This document shows, in pieces, positions 22,594 to 34,384 of a stretch of 64,000 nt of DNA (positions are counted from its first letter, which is position 1; each line of letters begins with the position of its first letter). Origin of the DNA: Trissonchulus latispiculum (lineage: Eukaryota; Nematoda; Enoplea; Enoplida; Ironidae). The notes beneath the pieces are model-generated. The model searched no databases. It saw only the letters and a program-made list of their open reading frames with translations, and was not told the origin of the DNA. The position numbers and the translations under genes are program-made. Where the stretch lies: positions 1 to 64,000 of the forward strand of contig JASAND010020324.1 of NCBI GenBank assembly GCA_030248195.1, given 5' to 3'.

Positions 22594-23325
22594 TTAAGGG
22601 GGGGGGTCCAAATTTTGGTCATTTTTTCGACTTTCTCCGATCTCGCTGATTTTTACTTATTTTATAGTCCGAACGGTATATTTTAACGAGTTTTTAAAAT
22701 TAAAGTTGTAAGTCATACGGTTGTTGCGTAATTTCACCTCAAAGTTGAGGTCTCATGTGTTAAACATAGGAAACTTAAAAAGTTTCACTTTTTTGGACTA
22801 GTGTCAAAAAATCTCGAAACTGGGCAATGACAACCAGCCGTGTCTGGTATCATTAGAAAGGCCTGGATGAGGACTGTGATTAGTTGGAATTAGAATTTTG
22901 ATTTAGGTCTTTAAAGTTTTTTAATCAATTTTTGAATATTTAAAATTTGACCCGCTTTTAAAGTGGCTTCAAATTTTAAATGTTCAAAAATTAATTAAAA
23001 AACTTTTGAAACCTAAATCAAAATTCTAATTCCAACAAATCACAGTCCTCATCCAGGCCTTTCTAATGATACCAGACACGGCTGGTTGTCACTGCCCAGT
23101 TTCGAGATTTTTTGACACTAGTCCAAAAAAGTGAAACTTTTTAAGTTTCCTATGTTTAACACATGAGACCTCAACTTTGAGGTGAAATTACGCAGCAACC
23201 GTATGACTTACAACTTTAATTTTAAAAACTCGTTAAAATATACCGTTTGGACTATAAAATACGTAAAATTCAGCGAGATCGGAGAAAGTCGAAAAAATGA
23301 CCAAAATTTGGACCCCCCCCCTTAA
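22594..23325. mobile_element. 732-bp near-perfect palindrome flanked by TTAA
   Basis: TTAA at 22594-22597 and 23322-23325 bounds an element whose two halves are near-exact reverse complements, meeting at CTTTTAAAG (22955-22963) with no spacer. Ends are a G run then TCCAAATTTTGGTC, and the mirror. A TTAA duplication is the mark of piggyBac-type insertion. It is non-coding. Related pieces lie at 13740-13832 and 24465-25692 (shared TGTTTAACACATG-type segment). Confidence 0.88.
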
Positions 23326-23563
23326 TTAGGATCCACTTTTGGGCTATGTCTTAAATCATCTTGAGTGTCCGTGCTGTTGGTTTCTTTGTTACGTAGTGTT
23401 TAGAACATTTGCCTTGGCAGTTGGCATGGAAATTAGGTGAACCCTACTAATGTCTTACGTTATGCGTACTTGCAAAAGATCTCCTACCTAAAATGTGAAA
23501 ATTGTATTCATTATGATTGGAAATTGTGAACGTATGATATTTGTATTTGGATGCGATATATAG

Positions 23564-23701
23564 GTGGACGAACCAGTAGATAAATCGGCAGATGGAAGAT
23601 TTCTGAAATTTGCTGAAGAACTGGGCCGTGGGTCCTTTAAAACTGTTTATCGTGGTCTGGATACAGAGACTGGAGTAGCAGTTGCATGGTGTGAACTGCA
23701 G
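23564..23701 (+). CDS. WNK: WNK kinase exon 3: glycine loop and lysine-less strand 3
   Basis: This phase-0 exon of 46 codons (residues 733-778) begins the kinase domain. It contains [16 protein letters not shown], in which the lysine of the glycine-rich loop (K758) is the WNK-specific ATP-anchoring lysine, and VAVAWCELQ, where the strand-3 lysine of ordinary kinases is replaced by Cys (C775). This displaced lysine defines the WNK family. The acceptor is a plain TATATAG and the donor is CAG/GTGCGT. Confidence 0.95.
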
Positions 23702-24464
23702 GTGCGTCTTTGCTAATCTAGGATGGCCTTAGTATATCCGTCGAATAAACACCGCACCCAAATTACACACGCAAAACGGGAGTCCGTTTTCGTACCAAAG
23801 CTTGCCCTGTAAAATTACTTCTTAAGTTTCCCAGTGTTGCCGAAGATTTTTACCGTATATATTTTGAACCGCTAAAGCCACCTTCGTAAAGTTGTGGCAG
23901 TCTTACATGTGCATATTTTAAGCATGTTTTTTAAATCAATATGACTTTACTTATGAGGAAAACTGTGAAAACTTATTTTTTAAGTTTTAGTGCATTACAG
24001 TGGTTTTTTAGCCTTTGTCAAATCTAGATAATGTAATGTAAATGTATGTACGTACGTTGAGTTGTAAACGTTATATAGTTATCCTGAGCGCTCTAATAAT
24101 TGTGTTAATGTACGCACAGATTTTCAAAACACACGCCTCTAGCGGTTCTGGACGGCAGGAGGGTTTTCCTAGTTGTTGTGACTGGAGATTTTACTGTTTA
24201 TCTCGTATGGAGTCCCTCTTCGCTCGACTTTTCCATTTCACTGCTTCCTTATCCTTCCTTGGGACTTCCCCGCCTACTCTAGAATATGCTGTCCAGAAAT
24301 TTTAAGGATTCATAAACAAGTTGCTGATAGGGGGCGCTGTTACTGTATAAATTCTACCTAAATTCTATAAATTCTACGAAAATTGCTGGTTTGTTACAGA
24401 ATTTTTAAATACTACGGTTGAAACCCATTTTTTTGGTAACTTTTGCATTAAATTTTCTTCCAGC
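23702..24464. other. Intron 3, nothing recognised in its first part
   Basis: AT-rich intron sequence up to the TTAA element. Open frames are short and lack domains. Confidence 0.35.
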
Positions 24465-25692
24465 TTAAGGGGGGGGTCACCAGGTACCAAATTTTATAGT
24501 CACCGATTTCGCTCATTTTTGGGTATAATATACCCCCATATGTGCCCAAAAACAAGACAAATTTTTAGAGTGCAGAGTCAAGTGTAGAGATATTGCAGTT
24601 CAAATCTCTACAATTTAGTGTTTACGTTAGTATGCCTCGCTGAGGGCTTCGAAGTCGCATACACGTGGGATGACAAGAGACTGCGGCATGACAAATACAT
24701 CAATTTAAAGCCTCTACCTGTATGTGTTTATTACCGCATAAATTGCAGTGGCAAGCCAAGCAACGACCGAGATACGGCGTTTGGACGATTTGGTAAAGCT
24801 TATTCCGACTGTCATTTGCCTCAACCTTTAACTCGCTCTAACTTTCTCATACTGCTTTGTAGAGACTTGGTGCAAGAAGATAAAATGTTCAGGACATCGA
24901 GAGCTTCAATTTGACATGAAATATGGCTATATTTGAAAACGTTGAAAATTTGACATTTTTTGCCCATAGGTGTCCGCCATGCTATCGTAGTATGCCACCA
25001 GAGAAAAACACAAGCTATTGGCATGAAACTTTACATACGCGTAGGTTATATGTCGGCCTATTAGCATGCCAAATTTTATTGAGATACCTTAAGATTTGTC
25101 TGACTTACATCGATGCTGTATGAAGCAGCAAACATGAAATTTTCGAAAAATGACAATTTTTGAGGAAAAATAGAATTTCTGCTACCAAAACTGTGAGCTA
25201 CTGAAAAGATCTGATAGGGATTGATTAAATGCAAAATAAAGCTCTAGCAATATACTGTGCTAATATCTAAACGCGAAGTTTCTACACCAAAGGGTTAGTT
25301 CAGGACAGGACAAAACGTCCACTGACCTGCAAATTTGTAGAGCAATTTTGAGCAAAAATCGACTTGAAAATTCGTATAAAATTAGCGGCCCTACGGAAAA
25401 TAACCTCGTATAGATATTAGCACTTTACCTAGTCCAAACTAGGTTTACAGCGAGTGGTAGCCGATTTGCTTTTACACAGCGCTCAAACTTTTGGTAGCAG
25501 AAAAATTTTCCTAACTTTTTCATTTTCCTATGTTTAACACATGTTGGGGTCACCTTTGAAGGGCTATTGTGAATGATAGGAAAAGTTTTGCAACAAACGC
25601 ACTTGTCTTGTTTTGCGGACCCATGAGGACTACAAAATATGTGAAAATGAGAAAAATCGGAGATGGTCGAAAAATCGCGAACCCCCCATTAA
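24465..25692. mobile_element. 1.2-kb element flanked by TTAA
   Basis: TTAA at 24465-24468 is followed by GGGGGGGTC, and the right end GAACCCCCCA precedes TTAA at 25689-25692. The inner part shares CCTATGTTTAACACATG (25528-25544) with the palindrome at 22594-23325. The interior is not palindromic and has no transposase frame. It is interpreted as a non-autonomous piggyBac-like relative. Confidence 0.65.
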
Positions 25693-26091
25693 GCTGATAT
25701 CTAGCGGCGTTAGGCTTGCGTCTGGACAGATTTCATTTACGTAACGCTAAAAATTTGGGTCATGATCAAAAACTAATTAACCCGAAGACGAACATAAAAA
25801 TCTCCTTTCCCTGAAGGAGACAGATATGGAGAATGTAGGGTTTCATCTGGTTAGAGAACTTTGCGTAAACCTAAAGCTAGCCTGGCTTTTAGTAAAGGTG
25901 TTTATTAACGAAGAATATGGAAAACAACGCATGAATCGAAAATAATATATATGTTACAGGCAGATGAGTAACTTGGACACTTCTGAATGTGTCCAGACAG
26001 ATAAATTGTGCATGTGCGCAGACATATGGATAAATTATTACAATTATCGCATTTTGCCCGGACGGATGAGTAAATTATCTATGTGTCCAGA

Positions 26092-26496
26092 CACTAGCGT
26101 AGCCAGAAAAAATTTTCGAGGGGGGGAATGCCAAAATTTGGTGGGGGGCCTGGGGGGCTGCCCCCCAGAAGTTGAAAAAACTTTCAAATTTGTAACGTCT
26201 GAGGAATTTTTTCAAAGCATTCTTAGAATTAAAGAAGCGAAATGAGGCTCAATACGTTTTTATGCACGCAAATGATGCATAAACTGGGCGAACCACATCC
26301 AATAGGGTATTTAGCACTCATTTTTGGCGTTCCAAACCCATATTATGATGATAAATATCAGTCCATACGCGCCGACGGCGCGAAAATTTTTTTGAAAAAT
26401 GGGCGTATTACACATGGCAGGAAAAAATTCCTGGGTGGCAACACAATTTCGGGGGGGAATTCCCCCCATTCCCCCCCCCCCCTGGCTACGCGCCTG
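26092..26496. mobile_element. hAT-like MITE with perfect 8-bp TSD
   Basis: The ends CACTAGCGTAGCCAG and CTGGCTACGCGCCTG are inverted. TGTCCAGA is duplicated exactly at 26084-26091 and 26497-26504. Non-coding, 405 bp, with a G-run block near each end and ACGCGCCGACGGCGCG near 26369. Confidence 0.9.
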
Positions 26497-26529
26497 TGTC
26501 CAGAGCAGGATTGGACACATGCCTAAATT

Positions 26530-28130
26530 TTTGAACTATGAACTAATTGTGCTGTCTCATTCGTTATTGTTAATTTTATGCAAATTTACTATGTTGTTTC
26601 GACTTATTCATTGCTATTGAATTGAATTTATTTGTTAGTAATTATAAGTATTTTAGGTACTTAATTATGAACTACATTCTGGTGTTGTTTTAACGTAATT
26701 TAAAATGTAAGCCAGAGGTGAAATTAAAACTAATCAAATTTGCGTACATAATTACAATTAATAAGAGATTAAAAAAGAAAATATCTGGTAATCTAGTACA
26801 TATAATATAAATATCTAGTACACAATATCTATAGTCTAGCAAACTTAAACTGGACCTTATTATTCAAGTGTAGTATGACAATGTACGTATATATTTTCTG
26901 AAAGCTCAGAAATCAGAGATTTCAAAAATTCTAAAGAATTCTAAAATTTTAGAATTTTAAATTTCAGAAATTTTAGAAACTGTAGGAAAAGAAAAAATAA
27001 ACGAAAAGTAGTCGAGTTTGGTATCAAATGAAAGGTCTCGTTCAGGAGAACGGAATATGTATAAATTATGCGGATTTGGGGCGGCACGTGGTTCCAGCGG
27101 GCCCATATCCCGAAAAATAAAAGTTGCTCCAATCGCTACAAACTTGGGCTCATTTGAAAGCTCTCGTCACGCTGAGTGAAAGTTATAATTGGGTCATCGC
27201 TCAAAAATGTAGCGCACTGGCTTGACTTGATTCAGCTCACAGCTTTCGCTAGCCTGGATTAAACCCTCGAAAAGTGTTAAAACCACCTATTTTTGATGTT
27301 TAAGGAGGAATAACTTTCGCAGACAGCATGTTTGAGCGATGACCCAATTATAACTTTCACTCAGCGTGATGAGAGCTTTCAAATGAGCCCAAGTTTGTAG
27401 CGATTGGAGCAACTTTTATTTTTCGGGATATGGGCCCGCTGGAACCACGTGCCGCCCCAAATCCGCATAACTGATACATATTCGCGTTCTCCTGAACGAG
27501 ACCTTTCATTTGATACCAAACTCGACTACTTTTCGTTTATTTTTTCTTTTCCTACAGTTTCTAAAATTTCTGAAATTTGAAATTCTAAAATTTTAAAATT
27601 TTTTAAAATTTTTGAAATCTCTGATTTCTGAGCTTTCAGAAAATATATACATTGTCATGCTTCACTTGAATAATAAACTCTCCACAAAATTCACTCTTTT
27701 GGTCCAGTTTAAGCTTGCTAGACTATAGTTTTTAAGCTAACGTACATATACCTATCTACTTTTTTAATCTCTTATTAACTGTGTGTAATTATGTACGTAA
27801 ATTTGAGTAGTTTTAATATCACCTTTAGCCTAAATTTTAAATTAGCATTAAAACAGCACCAAATATAGTTCGAAAATAAGTACATAAAATACTTATAATT
27901 ACTAACAAATAAATAAATTCAATATCAATGAATAAGTCGGAACAACATATGCAGTAAATTTTGCGTAAAATTAACAAGAACGAATGAGTTTTAAAAATTA
28001 TTAGAGCATAAGCTAATAAAACATAAATTCAAGCTTTAGAGATATGCATAAACTTTTATAAAAATAATGTAAAAAATAAAAAAGTTAAAACAGCTATAAA
28101 CACAAATATACTGCACAATTAGTTCTTAAT
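26530..28130. mobile_element. 1.6-kb palindromic element
   Basis: Left arm 26530-27230 and right arm about 27325-28130 are reverse complements over almost their whole length (for example AAAAGTTGCTCCAATCGCTA, GGATTTGGGGCGGCACGTGG and the TACGTACATAATTACA region). A loop of about 90 bp lies near 27230-27320. The right arm carries about 130 bp extra near 27985-28100. Outer ends share GAACTAATTGTGC. No clear TSD and no coding frame. Confidence 0.85.
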
Positions 28131-28154
28131 TTAAAAACAACGCATGTTTTCAAC

Positions 28155-29231
28155 CAGTGTTTTTTGCTCGGACACTTTTGCGCTCTTCTGCGCACTGCCC
28201 CAAAATTTTTTGCGCAATTTGCTAAAAAAGTGCGCATACCAGGAAAAATGCTAAAATTTAGCATAAAATGTCTGTTTTGAATTTATTAGTAATTGCATGA
28301 CCTTTCTACAATGTTCAGAGCTGCTGATTATAAGATGCCAGAACTTACATAATGGCTGAATAAATTTGCAAACTCTGCTAACTTTGCAACGATGGGCATG
28401 GGGCGCAGAACCAAAAGACTTTAAAGATAGCAACCATTTAAGTACGTATGATAATCTTCAAGTTTTATTGATATAAAAGTAAATTTGTTTCAAGTTTTAT
28501 TGATTTAAAAGTACATTTTCATTTTGTAAATTTAGCAAAATGATGAAGGCTTTTGACAATTTTTAAGTTGTTTGCAAGCTAAGAAGCATCGCTGCTTTTT
28601 ATACAAACAAAAATACACGCTAGTTTGAAATTTCATCGAAAATTATGCAGTTTTCAGAAAATGATTCCGACATCATCTGACTCAGTAATTTTCAGGACTC
28701 AGCCCAGAGCATCTCTATTTTAAATGCTTTTTGAACGGTCGGTGGGTAGAAAAACACGGACAATAACATACATAAACCTAGCAGTCACGTCACGTAACCT
28801 CCTGCTAAAGTTTGTAAACTTCTCCAAAAACTGCCGAGCTAAAATTAAAATTTAGCAATCAGTTATTTCATAACTTGAATATGCAAAGCTTGTTGCATAT
28901 ACAAGTTAGAAAATCACACGTACGTTAGGCCATGGGTGCTTGTATATTAATGCTAGCATGTTTACTGAAAGTTAGGTCGCAACTTAGCAATAAACCAGTA
29001 GTAGGCAAGTAAGGAGGGGGCCTGGGGGCGGAGCCCCCAGGATAAATTGGAGATTTTTTATGAAATTGAGAGCCAGGAGCAATTTTTCTGAGCACTTTGA
29101 GCAATTAATGTTTAGTAATTTTCTCTCCGTGTCGGTAGAAAAAGTACGCACGCGTGCGCACAAGCTCAAAATTTTTTGCTCATTTCAGAAAAAAGTGCGT
29201 CATTGCGCACTTTTTTGAGCAAAAAACACGG
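28155..29231. mobile_element. 1.08-kb TIR element, possible hAT
   Basis: CAGTGTTTTTTGCTC at the left is mirrored by GAGCAAAAAACACGG at the right. The flanking octamers TTTTCAAC and TGTCCAAC agree at 6 of 8 positions, so an old hAT insertion is possible. The interior has CTGGGGGCGGAGCCCCCAGG (29018-29037) but no transposase. Confidence 0.6.
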
Positions 29232-29367
29232 TGTCCAACCCTGCTCTGGACACATGGATGATTTACTCATCCGTCCGGACAGAATGCGATAATTGTAAAA
29301 ATTTATCTATCTGTCTGCGCACATGCATAATCATGGGGCAGCTCGGAGAGATTAACACTTTCCTCGT

Positions 29368-29640
29368 CTTTCTCGTATTTTGCATGGTGGAACGCAAAAA
29401 GTTCTCAAAAATGCCAGGATTTAAGCTAAAATAGCTACATTTACGAAAACATCTTCGGCGAAGCCAGAAAATTTTTGAAAATTTATATACCTATTTTGGG
29501 CTAAAATTTGGGCCTCCAAAAACTCCCGGGAGGGGGAAGCCAAAATCCCTGGAGGGGCGATTTAGGGGGGGAGGTATTTTCTTTGGGGGGTCAATTTTTG
29601 CTACCCCCGGGATTTTTTGGATTGGGTTTTCGCCAAGAAT
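29368..29640. repeat. Poly-G repeat unit, copy 3
   Basis: CGTATTTTGCATGGTGGAAC, TTCTCAAAAATGCCAGGATT and GGGCCTCCAAAAACTCCCGG repeat the module order of 9765-10210. Confidence 0.6.
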
Positions 29641-29956
29641 AGGCACATTTTCAAACAACTTTCCGGGTTCACGTATGATTTTTAAAAAATAGCTATAGTT
29701 AGCATAAGTCCGGGCGTTTTGAGAACGTTTTGGGTTTCTGCATGCAAAAACGCCAAAAATACCGCCCCCCGGGGGAATTTTTGGAAAACACGGTGAAATT
29801 AAAAATGGTGATTTTTGGTTAAAGGTTATTTCATCCACCTTTATGGTCCAGCTTTGTGGTCGAAAGTGCGGCGGCCTCACAATTTTCACTGGGAACTTTT
29901 ATTTGCTTACAACTTACAAGCCCACAGAGCGGAAATGTTATCTTTATTCATTTTAG

Positions 29957-30126
29957 GAAAGCAAGCTCAACAAAGTGGAGCGTCAACGATTCCGTGAGGA
30001 GGCGGAAATGCTGAAAACGCTGCAGCATCCTAACATTGTTCGTTTCTATGATTACTGGGAAGTATCTAGAAAGAAGAAGTATATTGTACTGGTCACAGAA
30101 TTGATGACCTCCGGAACGCTTAAAAT
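29957..30126 (+). CDS. WNK: WNK kinase exon 4: helix C to hinge
   Basis: The acceptor TCATTTTAG ends at 29956. The 170-bp exon enters in phase 0 and leaves in phase 2, encoding residues 779-834 plus part of M835. It shows [20 protein letters not shown] (helix C with its conserved Glu), RFYDYWE and the strand 5 and hinge block [14 protein letters not shown]. It continues directly from ELQ of exon 3. The donor AAAAT/GTATGT splits the Met codon. Confidence 0.95.
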
Positions 30127-31086
30127 GTATGTCTACAACATTGTTGTTTTGTTGTTGTTGTTTTGCACTATTCAACATATTTCTGATAGTTTGCGTTGCG
30201 CATAGCGGTCATTTGCTCAGTCTACGCTAAGTCCGTCTCTGGTCATTGTAGCTTGCTACCTCACCTCACTAATATTAAATGATGGTTGAATAGGTAACAA
30301 TGCGCAAGAGGTCAGGAGTCAAAGTTATTAAAGCTTATCACTTAATGTGCTCGTATTTTTGGGCAGTGTTCTTTGAAACGACATTTTTATCAAAGTTAAA
30401 TTCATAAGTATATAAAGCTGTAGCCTGAAATATTCCAACCAAATTTTATGTGACCATTGGCAATTGAAACGCCAAGAATTTATCAATTTTAGCTGTTGGA
30501 AAGATATATTTATTAAATTGTTTCGCTGGCTTTTAGGCGATTTTATGGGGGCCTATTATCGAAAAATGTGTTACGAATTTTTAGGATTTTAAACCTGCTA
30601 AAAGTCGCTTTAACAACTATATTTTAGGTGTTAGAAACTTTAGGGTAACATAACATATTTGAAATAGATTTTTTGGGTATGGCGGGGAGGATTGAACTGA
30701 CTAGTAATGGGGGGGCACTTTTCGATTCTCACCCATTCGAGCCCCGACCCACTAGGCCCCACCCCACTCCCGCTTTTCTGGGCTTGATAGGCCAAAATTT
30801 TTGGGCCGGCGGAGGGAAAGTCAGGGTCGGGGGGAGATATTTTTTCGAAAAATGCTTAAAATTATGGTGCTAAGCTAAATATTGGATATTGCTTAGCTAA
30901 AATTTAAGCTGAAAATTGCTAAAACATGACAAAGAAGACCTAATAGTCCTTCAAAGCCGGAAACTTTTTGAAAATTCGTCTTCAAATTTTAGGTCTGGAT
31001 AAAGGTCCATATCCTGGGGGCGACCCAAGTCGGCATATTGCATGCTCAGTATATATATACTCCTATCATTATAATATTATTATTAC
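30127..31086. other. Intron 4, mostly unassigned
   Basis: AT-rich intron. 30690-30850 is G/C-run repeat sequence similar to the 5.6-7.7 kb cluster. Confidence 0.35.
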
Positions 31087-31087
31087 C

Positions 31088-31251
31088 AAGAGTACATAAT
31101 AACTAAGAGTGTGACAAGCGTCCCACTCTTAGTTCTTAGGCTTCAGACATCATCTGCACTTTAACGGCCTACCCCCTCCACATCTGAGTACCTCCACAAC
31201 TGAGTACCAGGTACACAACTGTTGTCGCACTCTTAGTTATTATGTACTCTT
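31088..31251. mobile_element. Short AAGAGTACATAAT-family element
   Basis: AAGAGTACATAATAACTAAG with AGTGTGACA is mirrored by TTGTCGCACTCTTAGTTATT with ATGTACTCTTG. Flanks TTATTACC and CTATTACC match at 7 of 8 bases. At about 164 bp it is almost entirely terminal repeat. Same family as 41629-42719. Confidence 0.75.
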
Positions 31252-31287
31252 GCTATTACCAATAATACAATGGTTTCTGTATTTTAG

Positions 31288-31525
31288 GTATCTGAAACGT
31301 TTCAAGCGTATGAATGTGAAGGTGCTCAAGTCATGGTGTCGTCAGATTTTAAAAGGTCTTGCCTTTCTTCATTCTCGAAATCCTCCCGTTATCCATCGTG
31401 ATTTGAAATGTGACAATATTTTCATTACTGGCACTACTGGATCTGTTAAAATCGGAGATTTGGGCCTGGCAACGCTTAAAAATAAATCTTTTGCCAAAAG
31501 CGTTATCGGTACTCCAGAATTTATG
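31288..31525 (+). CDS. WNK: WNK kinase exon 5: catalytic loop, DLG and activation loop
   Basis: The exon enters in phase 2 (completing M835) and ends in phase 0 at TTTATG/GTACGT, covering residues 836-914. It holds the catalytic loop HRDLKCDN (D873, N878), the metal-binding motif as GDLGLATLK (D892 to K898), in which the leucines L893 and L895 correspond to the chloride-sensing pocket described for human WNK1, and the activation loop [12 protein letters not shown], whose S906 matches the activating autophosphorylation site (Ser382 in human WNK1). All residues needed for catalysis are intact, so the kinase is predicted to be active. Confidence 0.96.
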
Positions 31526-31586
31526 GTACGTTGCGAACAGGCAGTTGCTTATATGTACGTATGAGTTATTTTTAAACCTACTAAGG

Positions 31587-31959
31587 CTGGGCTTATTCTA
31601 GGGATTTTTTCTTGGGGGGGGGGCTCCTTGGGCCCCCCCAAAGTCCGAGGGGCAAGGAATGTTTTGGGGGGGCGAAAATTTTTCGAAAAATATGCTAAAA
31701 ATACCGCAATTTTTCTGGCATGCAGTGTAGAAGTTGATTTTTATCGCAAAAATTAGCAGGTTTAGTGTTGGAAAGGGCAAAAATTGAGTAAAAATCTCCG
31801 GCGAAGCTGGAATGTTTTTGAAAATTTGGCCTTCTGAGCGAATTTTCCAGGGCAAAATTTGGTACCAAAAGGAGCACCCTTTGGTTTTGAGGGGGCACGA
31901 ATTTGGGGGGGGAGGTCGTTTATGGGGGGGGCACCCCCCCCCCACTTGAATCAGCCCAG
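31587..31959. mobile_element. CTGGGCTTATTC-family MITE, copy A
   Basis: The left end CTGGGCTTATTCTAGGG pairs with GAATCAGCCCAG at the right. CTAAGG is duplicated at 31581-31586 and 31960-31965. G/C runs lie just inside both ends. Other copies are at 45032-45412 and 56147-56538. Confidence 0.82.
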
Positions 31960-31965
31960 CTAAGG

Positions 31966-32365
31966 GTTTGTATGTAGATCTGTAGAAGTGCTAAAAACTG
32001 TTTTGATTAAGGTAGCGATACCGATTAAAGAGGTTGGTTTATTACCACCGGCTGGGTTTTTCTCGCCAATGGGTTTGCTTCTGTTAATTCTGGGAAGGGA
32101 TAACGAAAAGAGGGATCTAAAGTGGTCTAAAATCGCAGAAATGTATTAAAATTAAATTTTTTCTGCATAATACTATGTATAACCAAACGTAGCTCAAAAT
32201 GCTCAAAAGACTCGTTTTGAACGCCAAAATAGACGATTGTATGTAGACCAGAAAGTTTCGGCGAAGCCGTAACATTTCCCCACTTAAGTCTCTTTTCCCG
32301 CGTGGATGTCCCACACGAAGCTCCGCTAACGACAGGACTAGAGATGCTGTTTATCTTACTTCTAG
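31966..32365. other. Remainder of intron 5
   Basis: AT-rich intron sequence with no repeat pair or frame that I can support. Confidence 0.35.
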
Positions 32366-32506
32366 GCTCCTGAAATGTATGAAGAGTGTTATGATGAAAG
32401 TGTGGATGTTTATGCCTTTGGAATGTGTATGCTAGAAATGATCACCGGGGAATATCCTTATTCTGAGTGTCAGTTTCCAGCTCAGATATACAAAAAAGTT
32501 ACTGGG
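32366..32506 (+). CDS. WNK: WNK kinase exon 6: APE motif and C-lobe
   Basis: This phase-0 exon of 47 codons (residues 915-961) completes EFM with APEMYEE, then gives [17 protein letters not shown] and GEYPYSECQ, the conserved helix F and following region of WNK kinases. The acceptor TTACTTCTAG and donor ACTGGG/GTATGT are clear. Confidence 0.95.
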
Positions 32507-33135
32507 GTATGTTTAATTTTTATCTACATCTATGTTAGGGATTTTGTAATTTTTTGAAGTATGTATATTGCATGGCTATGGTCAACTAAATCATGTTAGG
32601 ATTATTTCATGCCGTAGTCGTTATACGCAATTACAAAACCCAGTGGTCTGTTGGTTGCTATTAATTCAAATCTTTCAGGTTTAACATTTTATCGGAGTCA
32701 GTTTTCCTCTAACGAAGAAGGAAACCCATTCACGCCTGACTTAAATATGGCGCTTTAACTCTCGAAGTTGCACATGTCATCAAGATTCTCCTAACGCTGG
32801 CTCACTTTGGATAAAACCACTTTATGAACAACATCCAAGTGTTTTGGGGTTTCCGATCCTTCTCCCTCCTTTTGTCCGAATTTTTGAGGAGAAAACATAA
32901 AATTGAGCTCTTTTCAGTGTATAAAAATATGATAATTTTTCGAACCTGCAGAGCTCTTCTAATATCAATTTTTAAAATTTGTTGTGTCCGGGGTAACCTA
33001 CAATGCATATTGCATACGATTGTGCAAAAGATAATTTTGTCCCCTCTCCTTCCCAGCGGTCAAAAACTGCCCCACCTGAAATGTTTTCGTGCTTATTCTA
33101 TTGTAGTTGAAATTTCATAATAAATTTTGTTCTAG
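32507..33135. other. Intron 6, nothing recognised
   Basis: AT-rich intron without a supportable element. Confidence 0.35.
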
Positions 33136-33230
33136 GGTGTGAAACCACAATGTTTTGAAAAGATACCTAAGGAATATCCCGAACTGATGGAAATTATTGA
33201 TCGATGTACAAGACTTCGACGAGAAGAAAG
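33136..33230 (+). CDS. WNK: WNK kinase exon 7: C-lobe helix region
   Basis: The 95-bp exon enters in phase 0 and leaves in phase 2, encoding residues 962-992. It reads GVKPQCFEKIP and IIDRCTRLRREE, matching the WNK segment after the V-T-x-G turn and the conserved RCxxxRxxER helix. The donor is GAAAG/GTTATG, a less common but valid GT site. The Arg codon is completed by exon 8. Confidence 0.92.
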
Positions 33231-33508
33231 GTTATGATTTTGCCATAACTTACGATTTCACATTCTACTTCATTTTTGCTCAGTTTGATTTTTCCTGCAT
33301 TAGGTGCATATACGTATGTGAAAAAACTAATTTTTAATTTGAAATTGCTAAGCGGCAGTGACGGCTGCTTTTCACACTAATCTGCTGCCCTCCTCAAATT
33401 AACTTCTACAAGCTTATGGTAATACTAAATCAAAAATAATATGTAGGGACACTATTTCTAATCTGTTGGTCTACCACAAGCTACAGTGTTATACGTGTTC
33501 ATACTGAC

Positions 33509-34314
33509 ACAAGAAATAAAAATGCTCCTCTGGAGCATGAGAAAGTAATATGGGTGATGGTGAGGTTGCAAAATCAAGAGAGGACTAGTCTTTAAAATGC
33601 TTAATATGGGGCTAGGTTAAAAAATAGAAGAGGACTAGGTTGTGAGCGAATTAATATGGGCACAGCTTCGCCGAACAACCCATATTCGCGGTTTGTAAAT
33701 GTAAATTATTATGCATATCCACGATGCATTTGGTTTATAGTTCATAAATAACCTATAGCTACGGTATGTGCTCGAGCTTTATTCAAACTTTTATTTTACC
33801 AAACGTTTTCTTCGATATATGCTTCATACTAACCAGCGCATTTTACGCATACATTTATACGGAAAATTTATATTCAAGAATAATTTAGGACTCTCCCACG
33901 ATCTTCTATTTCCTCCTGACTTGGACCAATAGCTTTAGCATCATATCCTTAGACCTCTCCTAGTAGTAGAGCCTGCGGTAGTTCAACACAACAAAATGAT
34001 GATAATTTACGTATATTCCTAGCAGCTAGTCTAACAGAACATGCAAACAGCTATATTCGATGAGTATTCAACTGCTTAAATTTTTTATTGACTGACATTG
34101 ATAGCTGTAAGCTAAGACGAAACGTGAAATCGCGCGAATATGGGTTGTTCGGCGAAGCTGTGCCCATATTAATTCGCTCACAACCTAGTCCTCTTCTATT
34201 TTTTAACCTAGCCCCATATTAAGCATTTTAAAGACTAGTCCTCTCTTGATTTTGCAACCTCAGCATCACCCATATTACTTTTTCATGCTCCAGAGGAGCA
34301 TTTTTATTTCTTGT
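33509..34314. mobile_element. Foldback element, GGAGCATG-hairpin family, copy 1
   Basis: Terminal inverted repeats of about 185 bp start ACAAGAAATAAAAATGCTCC. A small hairpin (GCTCCTCTGGAGC) lies at each end, followed by repeated pieces AGGACTAGKTT and TTAATATGGG, and a block with GTTCGGCGAAGCTGTGCCC. The interior of about 430 bp is unrelated and non-coding. No TSD is evident. Other copies are at 45986-46676 and 48103-48550. Confidence 0.82.
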
Positions 34315-34384
34315 CCTTCTGTCATTTTAAAGGATCCCTTTCCATCAATGCGGTAATGGATACAATGAGCTTGAACAGTGCCAT

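Larger units (their letters stand above)
25960..29335. repeat. Inverted repeat carrying three nested insertions
   Basis: CATGTGCGCAGACA and AATTATCGCATTTTG..CGGACGGATGAGTAAAT..TGTCCAGA (26010-26091) are mirrored at 29243-29325 (TGGACACATGGATGA, CATCCGTCCGGACAG, TCTGCGCACATG). Between the arms lie a hAT-like MITE, a 1.6-kb palindrome and a 1.08-kb TIR element, annotated separately. Confidence 0.75.
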
